32,988 bases of DNA from Phenylobacterium sp. (GTDB lineage Bacteria; Pseudomonadota; Alphaproteobacteria; Caulobacterales; Caulobacteraceae), in contig NZ_JAICYI010000038.1 of NCBI RefSeq assembly GCF_025934275.1, positions 1-32,988 of the forward strand, read 5' to 3'. Both the position numbers and the translations under genes were made by a program. The notes beneath the pieces were generated by a model. The model searched no databases, had not been told where the DNA came from, and worked only from the letters and a program-made list of their open reading frames with translations. This document shows, piece after piece, positions 25,795-32,988 of the stretch (position 1 is the stretch's first letter; each line of letters opens with the position of its first letter).

Positions 25795-26241
25795 ATGGCT
25801 GCAAAGCTGGGCGGTCAGGGCGGCGGACGCTTCGACCTCGGCCAGAACAGCGACATCAACGTCACGCCGTTTGTCGACGTGATGCTGGTGCTCCTCATCA
25901 TCTTCATGGTGGCGATCCCCGCGGCCACGGTGTCGATCAAGCTCGACCTGCCGCCGGCCATCCCGCCGCCGCCCGGCACCAAGGTGAAGGAACCGGTGCT
26001 GATCAACCTGCAGCAGGGCGGCGCCATGTTTATCGGCGACCAGTCCACCAGCCTGGACAACCTGATCCCCGATCTCACGCGCAAGCTCGCGCAGAACGAT
26101 CCGGCCACGCCGCCCCTTCAGCAGCGGGTCTATATCCGCGCCGACAAGAGCGTCCGCTACGGCGACTTCATGGCGGTGATGAACACCCTGCAAGGCAACG
26201 GCTTCTACCAGGTGGCGCTGATCAACGAAGAGCTCAGCTGA
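25795..26241 (+). CDS. exbD: ExbD/TolR-family biopolymer transport protein
   Basis: ExbD/TolR proteins work with ExbB/TolQ to use proton flow to energise TonB or Tol. The 148-residue product has the diagnostic INVTPFVDVMLVLLIIFMV TM helix with the functional Asp, then a periplasmic domain (VKEPVLINLQQGGAMFIGDQ, VYIRADKSVRYGDFMAVMN). ATG 25795 follows a purine-rich site (GGAAGGA). Neither exbB nor tonB is in the window, so it is a solitary member, apart from the small TonB_C protein at 10275. A strong terminator follows. Confidence 0.95.
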   Translation: MAAKLGGQGGGRFDLGQNSDINVTPFVDVMLVLLIIFMVAIPAATVSIKLDLPPAIPPPPGTKVKEPVLINLQQGGAMFIGDQSTSLDNLIPDLTRKLAQNDPATPPLQQRVYIRADKSVRYGDFMAVMNTLQGNGFYQVALINEELS

Positions 26242-26270
26242 GCTCGCGCCGCATCGCTGGCCTTCCAAGC

Positions 26271-26299
26271 GCCCGCCGGACACCCTCCGGCGGGCGTTT
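26271..26299 (+). terminator. Rho-independent terminator after exbD
   Basis: GCCCGCCGGA (26271-26280) and TCCGGCGGGC (26286-26295) form a perfect 10-base-pair stem with a five-base loop, followed by GTTT. It ends exbD and insulates the SOS-controlled gene downstream. Confidence 0.8.
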
Positions 26300-26324
26300 C
26301 CGTGGGATCTGGCCCAGGCGGCGC

Positions 26325-26353
26325 TTTCCTGGAACAAACATAGAACATATGAT
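26325..26353 (+). promoter_or_regulatory. Promoter of the LexA-controlled small gene, likely leaderless
   Basis: A good -10 TATGAT (26348-26353) has a weak -35 TTTCCT (26325-26330) at 17 bases. The predicted transcription start is 6-7 bases after the -10, at or very near the ATG at 26360, which itself has no Shine-Dalgarno sequence. This supports a leaderless mRNA. Confidence 0.5.
26332..26346. promoter_or_regulatory. LexA (SOS) box of alphaproteobacterial type
   Basis: GAAC-AAACATA-GAAC is an exact GAAC-N7-GAAC direct repeat (GTTC-N7-GTTC on the other strand), the established LexA site of Alphaproteobacteria. It lies between the -35 and -10 of the next gene, the ideal place for repression. 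Confidence 0.72.
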
Positions 26354-26359
26354 GCCGGA

Positions 26360-26698
26360 ATGGCCCCGCCGTCACGCCGCCGCACGCCCGCCTTCCGCCC
26401 GGTCCCCGGCGACAGCGCGACCGCCGTGCTCGGCGACCATCGCCGCTATCCGCTCTGCCGGATCGTGCTCACCTGCGCGCTCTGCGGCTGGGCCAAGGGC
26501 TACGATCCCGAGCGGCTGATCGCGCGGCTGCACGAGCTCAGGGCCGGCGGATACGCCACGCCGGTGGGCGCGATCGCGGCCCGCGTGGCTTGGCCCTGCC
26601 CGATGTGCCGCCGGGTCAAGTGGCGAAGCGACCTCGCCTGGCCGGCCGAAGCCGACCCCCGCGACATCCGGCGGCTCACCGCCATGATCCGCAACTGA
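26360..26698 (+). CDS. Small CXXC/CXXC (zinc-ribbon-like) protein, SOS-controlled
   Basis: The 112-residue product has a basic N-terminus and two CxxC knuckles about 40 residues apart, TCALCGW and PCPMCRRVKW, a probable zinc ribbon. Between them is a helical stretch with PERLIARLHELRAGGY. Zinc ribbons of this kind often bind nucleic acid or protein. It lies behind an exact LexA box and a predicted leaderless start, so it is probably made on DNA damage. I do not recognise a characterised family and assign no activity. Confidence 0.78.
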   Translation: MAPPSRRRTPAFRPVPGDSATAVLGDHRRYPLCRIVLTCALCGWAKGYDPERLIARLHELRAGGYATPVGAIAARVAWPCPMCRRVKWRSDLAWPAEADPRDIRRLTAMIRN

Positions 26699-26773
26699 GG
26701 CGTGCGCCGCCCCGGCCGGAAAAGGCTCCATTAACCATATCGGCGGAGGCTCCGGCGGAAGGAGCCTCTCAGC

Positions 26774-27895
26774 GTGGCGATGATTGCGATTCCCCGGTTG
26801 ACCGCGCCCCGCTTCGGGGCGATCCGGCCGGGCGCGCTGATCGCCGGCCGCCACGTGGCCCTGGTCGGCTCGGCGCTGCTGTTCGTGGCCGCGCTGGCCG
26901 GCGTCGCCGCCCTGCTGCCGAGCCCGAAGGGCGCCTACGTGAAGATGCCGCTGTCGGCGGTTTTCCGGCGCGCCCCGCCGGGCTGGCGCGAGAGCCTGAT
27001 CGCGGCGAGCGGGCCCTTGAGCGTCACCGAGGACGTGGTGCGGCTCTCCGAGCGGCCGTTCGGTCCGCTGGCCGGCGTCACCTGGCGCGCCGCGGTAGGC
27101 GCGCGGCCGGGCTCAGGGCCGCTGCCGCCCGCGCCGATCGCGGGGCTCTATGCGCCGGGCCCGGGCGGGCCGCTGCCCATCATCGCTCCGGATGGGCGCA
27201 CGCCGTTCGACGGCTACCGCCGGCCGTTCGCCGCCCACGGCCGGCCGAAGATCGCCATCGTGATCGGCGGGCTGGGCCTCAACGCCCGCGCCACGCGCCA
27301 GGCGATCGAGACCCTGCCGCCCGAGGTGACGCTCTCCTTCGCCCCCTACGCCGAAGGGCTGCAGGGCTGGATCGACATGGCCCGCGCCGCCGGCCACGAG
27401 GTGCTGCTCGAAACCCCGATGGAGCCGGTGGATTATCCCGACAACGACCCCGGCCCCTACACCCTGATGACCGACGCCTCGCCGCCCGAGATGGTGAAGA
27501 AGCTGGAATGGGTGCTCTCGCGCGCCACCGGCTACTTCGGCCTGAGCAACTACCTGGGCTCGAAGTTCCTCAACAACGACGCCGCCTATGCCAGCTTCGC
27601 GAGCGCCGCGGCGAGCCGGGGGCTGGGCTTCATCGACGACGGCGCCGCAGCGCTGAAGACCTACGGCGGCCTGCCGCGGGCCTCGGCCGAGCGCGTGGTC
27701 GACGACACCTTGAACCAAACGGCCATCGACCAGCAGCTGCTGGCGCTGGAGGCCGGGGCGATGCAGCGCGGCCAGGCGCTGGGCGCCGGCTTCGCCTATC
27801 CGATCACCCTCGAGAAGGTCGCGCGCTGGGCCTCCGGCCTGAACGACAGGGGCTTCCAGCTGGCGCCGGCCTCGGCGCTGGCGACGCGCCGCTAG
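26774..27895 (+). CDS. Divergent polysaccharide deacetylase-family protein (YibQ-like)
   Basis: The 373-residue protein starts at GTG 26774 (AAGGAG nine bases upstream). It has one TM helix (HVALVGSALLFVAALAGVAA) and a periplasmic domain of the divergent polysaccharide deacetylase family (DUF610): KIAIVIGGLGLNARATRQAI, PPEVTLSFAPYAEGLQGWID, AAGHEVLLETPMEPVDYP, LNNDAAYASF and GLGFIDDGAAALKTY. The usual catalytic Asp/His pattern is altered (IVIGGLG rather than the more common IIDDxG), so activity is open. The role is assumed to be in cell-wall or polysaccharide processing. rppH follows immediately, with no spacer. Confidence 0.9.
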   Translation: MAMIAIPRLTAPRFGAIRPGALIAGRHVALVGSALLFVAALAGVAALLPSPKGAYVKMPLSAVFRRAPPGWRESLIAASGPLSVTEDVVRLSERPFGPLAGVTWRAAVGARPGSGPLPPAPIAGLYAPGPGGPLPIIAPDGRTPFDGYRRPFAAHGRPKIAIVIGGLGLNARATRQAIETLPPEVTLSFAPYAEGLQGWIDMARAAGHEVLLETPMEPVDYPDNDPGPYTLMTDASPPEMVKKLEWVLSRATGYFGLSNYLGSKFLNNDAAYASFASAAASRGLGFIDDGAAALKTYGGLPRASAERVVDDTLNQTAIDQQLLALEAGAMQRGQALGAGFAYPITLEKVARWASGLNDRGFQLAPASALATRR

Positions 27896-28371
27896 ATGGC
27901 GCTGGCGCAGTACCGGCCGAACGTCGGCGTGGTGCTGTTCCACGCGGACGGGCTCGTCTGGCTCGGCAAGCGCGCCAAGACCCCCGGACCGTGGTGCTGG
28001 CAGTTCCCGCAGGGCGGCGTCGACGCCGGCGAGGACCTGGAGGCGGCCGCTCGCCGCGAGCTCGCCGAGGAGACCGGCGCGCGGCGCGTCACCTACCTCG
28101 GCCGCACCGACGGCTGGCTCACCTACGATTTCCCGCCCGAGGCGAGCGGGGCCAAGATCGCGCGCGGCTGGAAGGGCCAGAAGCAGGCCTGGTTCGCCTT
28201 CCGCTTCGACGGCGAGGACTCCGACTTCGACCTCGCCGCGCACGGCGAGCCCGAGTTCGAGGCCTGGCGCTGGGGCTACCTCGAGGAGGCCCCGGCGCTG
28301 ATCGTGCCGTTCAAGCGGCCGGTCTACGAGGCCGTCGCCCGCGCCTTCGCAGGCTTCGCGGCCAGGCGCGC

Positions 28372-28375
<4 letters not shown>
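27896..28375 (+). CDS. rppH: RppH, RNA pyrophosphohydrolase (Nudix)
   Basis: RppH removes pyrophosphate from 5'-triphosphate mRNA and so starts decay. The 159-residue protein starts YRPNVGVVLFHADGLVW, continues WCWQFPQGGVDAGE, and has the Nudix box G-x5-E-x7-REL-x-EETG (from about residue 38). WKGQKQAWFAFRF and EFEAWRWGYLEE are RppH-specific. The ATG directly abuts the stop of the deacetylase gene (TAGATG), so translation is coupled. The stop interlocks with that of the convergent acyl-CoA dehydrogenase. Confidence 0.97.
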
Positions 28376-29694
<1,319 letters not shown>

Positions 29695-29845
29695 CTGGGT
29701 CGCTCCCGAGGTTCAGTGCGCCGGCCAAGCCTTCGGCCGGTCCCTAGGCAAGCATTGGCGCACTGTTCGGGGCAAGTCAAACGGGTGTTTGAATCCGGCG
29801 CGCAGCATGCGGTCGGACGGCAGGGGCCGCTTCCAGGGCCGCCGG

Positions 29846-29941
29846 TCAGGTGTAGAGCGGCGGCGCGACGCCCAGCACCACGATCGCGACCGCGCCGGCG
29901 AGCGCGACCAGAGCCGGAAGGAATTTCAGCCACGATCCCAT
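29846..29941 (-). CDS. Very small single-TM protein (31 aa)
   Basis: ATG 29941 to TGA 29846 encodes 31 residues: MGSWLKFLPALVALAGAVA, then IVVLGVAPPLYT. It is one hydrophobic helix with a Trp-Lys N-terminal cap. No clear ribosome binding site is visible, so support is only the coding pattern and its independent placement between two genes on the same strand. It could be chance. Confidence 0.4.
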   Translation of the reverse strand: MGSWLKFLPALVALAGAVAIVVLGVAPPLYT

Positions 29942-29995
29942 GCCGGCCCAGATAGGAAGCGGGACCTGCGGGCGCCAGTTAAGCTTTGGACATCT

Positions 29996-30361
29996 TCAGC
30001 CGCCGGTGTGGCAGACCGCCTCGATGTTGTTGCCGTCCGGATCGAAGACGAAGGCGGCGTAGTAGCCGGGATGGTACTCCGGCCGCAGGCCGGGGCCGCC
30101 GTTGTCCTTGCCGCCGGCGGCGAGCGCCGCCTGGTGGAAGGCTTTCACCGCGGCCTGATCGTCGGCCGAAAAGGCGACGTGCGCCGAGGCTCCGCCCGCG
30201 CCCTCGCCGATCCAGAAGAACGGGCGGTTCGGCACGCCGTAGCCGGCGTAATGCGCGCCGTCGCCCATCTGGCGGCTGAAGCCGAGCGGCTGCAGCGTGG
30301 CGTCGTAGAAGGCCTGCGCGCGGGCGTAATCGGCGACTTTCAGGCTGACATGATCGAGCAT
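29996..30361 (-). CDS. VOC-family (glyoxalase-like) protein
   Basis: The 121-residue protein is a single VOC module with HVSLKVADYARAQAFYDATL at the N-terminus, SAHVAFSADDQAAVKAFHQ in the middle and YYAAFVFDPDGNNIEAVCHT at the end, including the DPDGNxIEAV motif. It resembles the glyoxalase/bleomycin-resistance group that binds metal via His and Glu. The function is unknown. It is unlike the VOC protein at 23265 in sequence, so it is not a recent duplicate. Confidence 0.9.
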   Translation of the reverse strand: MLDHVSLKVADYARAQAFYDATLQPLGFSRQMGDGAHYAGYGVPNRPFFWIGEGAGGASAHVAFSADDQAAVKAFHQAALAAGGKDNGGPGLRPEYHPGYYAAFVFDPDGNNIEAVCHTGG

Positions 30362-30421
30362 GGGCGCCTCCGGATCGGACGCGCCCAGACTAGGCGGATC
30401 GGAGGCTGCGGAAAACCGGCC

Positions 30422-30817
30422 TCACTTCACCGGCAGCTTGCGGGCGCTCGGGCACACCGCGGAGACCAGTTCCGGCTCGGCCTTCTTCGGCGTAGCCTGA
30501 CGCCACTGCGGATTGATGGCGAGGTCGGAGGAGGGCTTGTAGGAGCCCATCACGATGGTCGTGCCCTTGTCGCAGTCGATCGCCTCGACGAAGCCGACGC
30601 CCGCGCCCGGCCCGTTCGGCGCGATGTTGGCCGAGGGCTTCGAGATCGCCTTCATGACCACGACCCGGCCGGTGTCCTTGTCCTTGTAGCTGTAGTCGGA
30701 ATTGTAGGACCACTCGGTCCCGTTCTCGCCGTCGGCGTACTTCTTCCAGGTGTCGGCCGCCGCCGCCGTGGCGGCGGTGATGGCCATAAGGCCGGCCAGC
30801 GCAAGGGCGCGTCGCAT
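30422..30817 (-). CDS. Secreted small protein, surface-adhesin-E-like
   Basis: From ATG 30817 (GGAG nine bases upstream) the frame gives 131 residues: a signal peptide (MRRALALAGLMAITAATAAA), then a domain with TWKKYADGENGTEWSYNSDY, GRVVVMKAISKPSANIAPN and IDCDKGTTIVMGSYKPSSD, two Cys (IDCD and AVCPS) and a Lys-rich end. The W-x-Y-Y-D start resembles the surface-adhesin protein E-like domain; this is a weak match. It is located 99 bases downstream of the cfa stop, in the same direction. Confidence 0.7.
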   Translation of the reverse strand: MRRALALAGLMAITAATAAAADTWKKYADGENGTEWSYNSDYSYKDKDTGRVVVMKAISKPSANIAPNGPGAGVGFVEAIDCDKGTTIVMGSYKPSSDLAINPQWRQATPKKAEPELVSAVCPSARKLPVK

Positions 30818-30860
30818 CACATCGGGTCTCCAGCGTGTCCCGCGTCTCTTCAAACAGACG

Positions 30861-30883
30861 TTGGCCCCGCGAACAAGGGCCAA
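30861..30883 (-). terminator. Possible terminator/3' hairpin of cfa
   Basis: TTGGCCC (30861-30867) and GGGCCAA (30877-30883) pair perfectly with a nine-base loop, 34 bases after the cfa stop. No strong T tract follows on the minus strand, so it may be a 3' stem rather than a true terminator. Confidence 0.35.
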
Positions 30884-30916
30884 TCCCTCGCGACCGTCAG
30901 AGGCGGGCCGGAGAGG

Positions 30917-32251
30917 TCAGGGCGGCGACGATCCCTGCGCAGCGGCGTCCGATGAGCGGCTGCGTCCCCGGGCGGCTTCCTCGTCGAGGCTTCTGGCCGG
31001 GCGCTCGCCGCGCGCGGCGCGGGCCGCGACCGGCAGGGCCACCTGGCGGACGGGCTCGGCGAGGCGGGCCTCGGCTCGTGCGATGTAGTCGCGGGTGATC
31101 GGCGCCGCGTCGACCTTCTTGGCGAGCTGCATCTGGAAGACGAAGTGGCCGCGATAGCGGAACGCGATCTCGCTGAGCGAGAGGTAGAACTCCCACATGC
31201 GGCAGAACCGCTCGTCGTAGAACGCGGCGATCTCTTCGCGGTGGGCGGCGAAGCGCTCGCGCCACGCCTTCAGCGTCTCGGCGTAGTGCAGCCGCAGGAT
31301 CTCGATGTCGGTGACCACGAGGCCCGCCTGCTCGACGCGCGGCAGCACCTCGGAGAGCGAGGGGATGTAGCCGCCGGGGAAGATGTACTTGGCGATCCAC
31401 GGCTGGGTGAAGCTCGGCCCGTCGGCGCGGCCGATCGAATGCACCACCGCCACGCCGTCGTCGGTCAGCAGCCTGGCCACCTGGTCGAAATAGGTCTGGT
31501 AGTTGGGCCGGCCGACGTGCTCGAACATGCCGACCGAGACGATGCGGTCGTAGCGGCCCTGCACGTCGCGATAGTCGGTGAGCGAGAAGCGGGCGCGGCT
31601 TGCCAGGCCCGCGGCCTCGGCGCGCGAGGTGGCGGTCGCGAGCTGCTCGGTGGAGAGCGTGACCCCGTCCACCTGCACCTCGGCGGCGCGCACCAAGCTG
31701 AGCGCGAGCCCGCCCCAGCCGCAGCCGATGTCGAGCACCTTCTGGCCGGGAGCGAGCAGCAGCTTGGCGGCGAGGTGCCGCTTCTTGGCCGCCTGGGCCT
31801 CCTCCAGGCTCACCCCCGGGCGCGGGAAGTAGGCGCATGAGTACTGCATGTCGGGGTCGAGGAAGCGGCGATAGAAATCGACCGAGAGGTCATAATGGTG
31901 GGCGACGTTGCGCCGGGCGGCGCGTCGGGCGTTGGCCATCAGCCGCCGGTCCAGCCACCATCGCGAGAGCGCGCCCGCCTGCTTCAGGGGCCGGTGCTTG
32001 GCGTTGCGTCCGATCAGGTCTGCGAGATCGTGGATGGTCCCACGCTCGAGGACGAGGCCGCCGTCCATGTAGGCTTCACCCACGCCCATCGACGGATTGG
32101 CGGCGATCCGCGCCAGCCAGCGAGCGGTGGCGATCCGCACCACCACCGGCGGCCCCGAGCCGTCGCCCAGCACGATCTCGCGTCCGCCCGGCAGGCGCAC
32201 CGTGAGGTCGCCTTCGCGGATGACCGATTGCAGATAGGCTTGAAAGGCCAT
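30917..32251 (-). CDS. cfa: Cyclopropane-fatty-acyl-phospholipid synthase
   Basis: Cfa adds a methylene group from SAM to unsaturated acyl chains in membrane phospholipids, usually at stationary phase or under acid stress. The 444-residue protein has an N-terminal lipid-binding domain (PSMGVGEAYMDGGLVLERG), NVAHHYDLSVDFYRRFLDPD with YSCAYF, the SAM motif KVLDIGCGWGGLALSL, VSVGMFEHVG and FIFPGG-type lipid-contact residues (YIFPGGYIPSL). The C-terminal 60 residues are low complexity (Ala/Arg/Ser). The promoter matches EcfG, and a hairpin lies next to the ribosome binding site. Confidence 0.96.
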   Translation of the reverse strand: MAFQAYLQSVIREGDLTVRLPGGREIVLGDGSGPPVVVRIATARWLARIAANPSMGVGEAYMDGGLVLERGTIHDLADLIGRNAKHRPLKQAGALSRWWLDRRLMANARRAARRNVAHHYDLSVDFYRRFLDPDMQYSCAYFPRPGVSLEEAQAAKKRHLAAKLLLAPGQKVLDIGCGWGGLALSLVRAAEVQVDGVTLSTEQLATATSRAEAAGLASRARFSLTDYRDVQGRYDRIVSVGMFEHVGRPNYQTYFDQVARLLTDDGVAVVHSIGRADGPSFTQPWIAKYIFPGGYIPSLSEVLPRVEQAGLVVTDIEILRLHYAETLKAWRERFAAHREEIAAFYDERFCRMWEFYLSLSEIAFRYRGHFVFQMQLAKKVDAAPITRDYIARAEARLAEPVRQVALPVAARAARGERPARSLDEEAARGRSRSSDAAAQGSSPP

Positions 32252-32264
32252 GTCGCACCCCTAC

Positions 32265-32288
32265 GTTCCCCTACCCAAGGTAGGGAAC
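32265..32288 (-). promoter_or_regulatory. Hairpin in cfa 5' leader next to the ribosome binding site
   Basis: GTTCCC and TACC pair with GGTA and GGGAAC with a single bulge and a three-base loop, giving 10 paired bases. It ends 13 bases before the cfa ATG, so it borders the AGGGG site used for ribosome binding. It could control access of ribosomes to the message. Confidence 0.5.
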
Positions 32289-32318
32289 GGCGGACGCACG
32301 GCCAAGGTTCCTTCGTGC

Positions 32319-32344
32319 AACGTCCTTCGCGGCGTTCCGGTTCC
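32319..32344 (-). promoter_or_regulatory. EcfG (SigT-type) general-stress promoter of cfa
   Basis: On the minus strand, GGAACC (from 32344) and CGTT (32322-32319) are separated by exactly 16 bases, matching the alphaproteobacterial EcfG consensus GGAAC-N16/17-CGTT with no mismatch. The predicted start is near 32312, giving a leader of about 60 bases. Confidence 0.75.
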
Positions 32345-32362
32345 CGTCTGGCAGCTGCGGAC

Positions 32363-32388
32363 TTGACTCTTCCGACGCTATTTATTAC
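32363..32388 (+). promoter_or_regulatory. groESL promoter (heat-shock type)
   Basis: TTGACT (32363-32368) is followed by the AT-rich TATTTATTAC (32379-32388). The spacing is 10 bases to TATTTA or 14 to TATTAC, so short for housekeeping sigma, but it fits the CTTGAC-type -35 of alphaproteobacterial sigma-32 promoters. It is directly upstream of the CIRCE element. Confidence 0.55.
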
Positions 32389-32401
32389 CTGCCCACCATC
32401 G

Positions 32402-32428
32402 TTGGCACTCGAGGGCTTCGACTGCTAA
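32402..32428. promoter_or_regulatory. CIRCE element (HrcA operator) of groESL
   Basis: TTGGCACTC-N9-GACTGCTAA matches the CIRCE consensus TTAGCACTC-N9-GAGTGCTAA at all but two positions, one in each arm. It lies just after the promoter and 66 bases before the groES ATG, the standard place for HrcA repression. Confidence 0.85.
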
Positions 32429-32493
32429 CAGCTCGGTCCGCGAGCCGCCGACGTCACCTTGAATCCAACCGTCTCGAACGGAGAAAAAGCATC

Positions 32494-32805
32494 ATGGCGT
32501 TTCGTCCTCTGGGAGATCGCGTCCTCGTCCGGCGCGTCGAGGAAGAAGAGAAGACCCGGGGCGGGATCATCATCCCGGACACCGCGAAGGAAAAGCCGCA
32601 GGAAGGCGAAGTGATCGCCGCCGGCCCCGGCGCGCGCGACGAGACCGGCAAGATCCAGCCGCTCGACGTGAAGTCCGGCGACCGCATCCTGTTCGGCAAG
32701 TGGTCGGGCACCGAGGTCAAGCTGAACGGCGAAGACCTGCTGATCATGAAGGAAAGCGACATCCTGGGCGTGCTCGAGCCCGAAAGGGCGGCCAAGGCCG
32801 CCTGA
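32494..32805 (+). CDS. groES: Co-chaperonin GroES
   Basis: GroES caps GroEL during protein folding. The 103-residue product begins [20 protein letters not shown], continues with the mobile loop [16 protein letters not shown] that binds GroEL, and ends [19 protein letters not shown], all typical. GGAG lies about 10 bases before the ATG. Expression is from the CIRCE/heat-shock promoter just upstream, shared with groEL. Confidence 0.99.
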   Translation: MAFRPLGDRVLVRRVEEEEKTRGGIIIPDTAKEKPQEGEVIAAGPGARDETGKIQPLDVKSGDRILFGKWSGTEVKLNGEDLLIMKESDILGVLEPERAAKAA

Positions 32806-32836
32806 CGGCCGCGCGCCCCGCATCCCCAGCATCTAG

Positions 32837-32988
<152 letters not shown>

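Overview
The window is very GC-rich (roughly 70%) chromosomal DNA from an alphaproteobacterium. Protein style, the envC/rlmH/rsfS/nadD/proA/proB/obgE order, a DmeF-type CDF exporter, an alphaproteobacterial LexA box (GAAC-N7-GAAC), an EcfG-type promoter (GGAACC-N16-CGTT) and a CIRCE-controlled groESL all point to Caulobacterales, most likely Phenylobacterium or a close relative. This is inferred from the sequence alone. I see no tRNA, rRNA, CRISPR array, insertion sequence or prophage. No gap without a gene exceeds about 245 bases.

Positions 1-7271 form one minus-strand run: obgE, proB, proA, nadD, rsfS, an amidase, rlmH and the start of an EnvC-like murein hydrolase activator. It joins ribosome maturation, proline synthesis, NAD synthesis and cell-wall functions, with several 1-4 base stop/start overlaps. 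An alanine-zipper lipoprotein (plus strand) and a GNAT acetyltransferase separate it from rplU-rpmA (minus strand). rplU-rpmA has a clear promoter, a 5' leader hairpin and a strong terminator.

Positions 9.8-19 kb are an envelope and secretion region: a two-TM membrane protein, a stand-alone TonB C-terminal domain, a Thr/Ser-rich secreted protein, an L,D-transpeptidase, an M28 peptidase, a membrane-anchored double retropepsin, a Tyr-rich lipoprotein, a secreted orphan, a class A beta-lactamase-like serine hydrolase and several very small membrane proteins.

Positions 19-22.6 kb carry dmeF divergent from a COG0523 metal-chaperone GTPase with a Zur/Fur-like palindrome between them, then a SET-domain protein and mtgA. 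Positions 22.6-25.6 kb hold a nitroreductase, a VOC protein, a GST and a WD40-type protein. Next come exbD with a good terminator, a small CXXC/CXXC gene with a LexA box and a probable leaderless start, a divergent polysaccharide deacetylase abutting rppH, an acyl-CoA dehydrogenase, a second VOC protein, a secreted orphan, cfa under a near-perfect EcfG promoter, and groES-groEL (groEL cut by the window end).

The most notable observations are the SOS-controlled leaderless small gene, the general-stress promoter of cfa with a hairpin next to its ribosome binding site, two genes (rsfS and the L,D-transpeptidase) whose only sensible start is CTG, a divergent N-terminally extended ProA, and an L21 protein with a long Lys/Ala/Pro tail.
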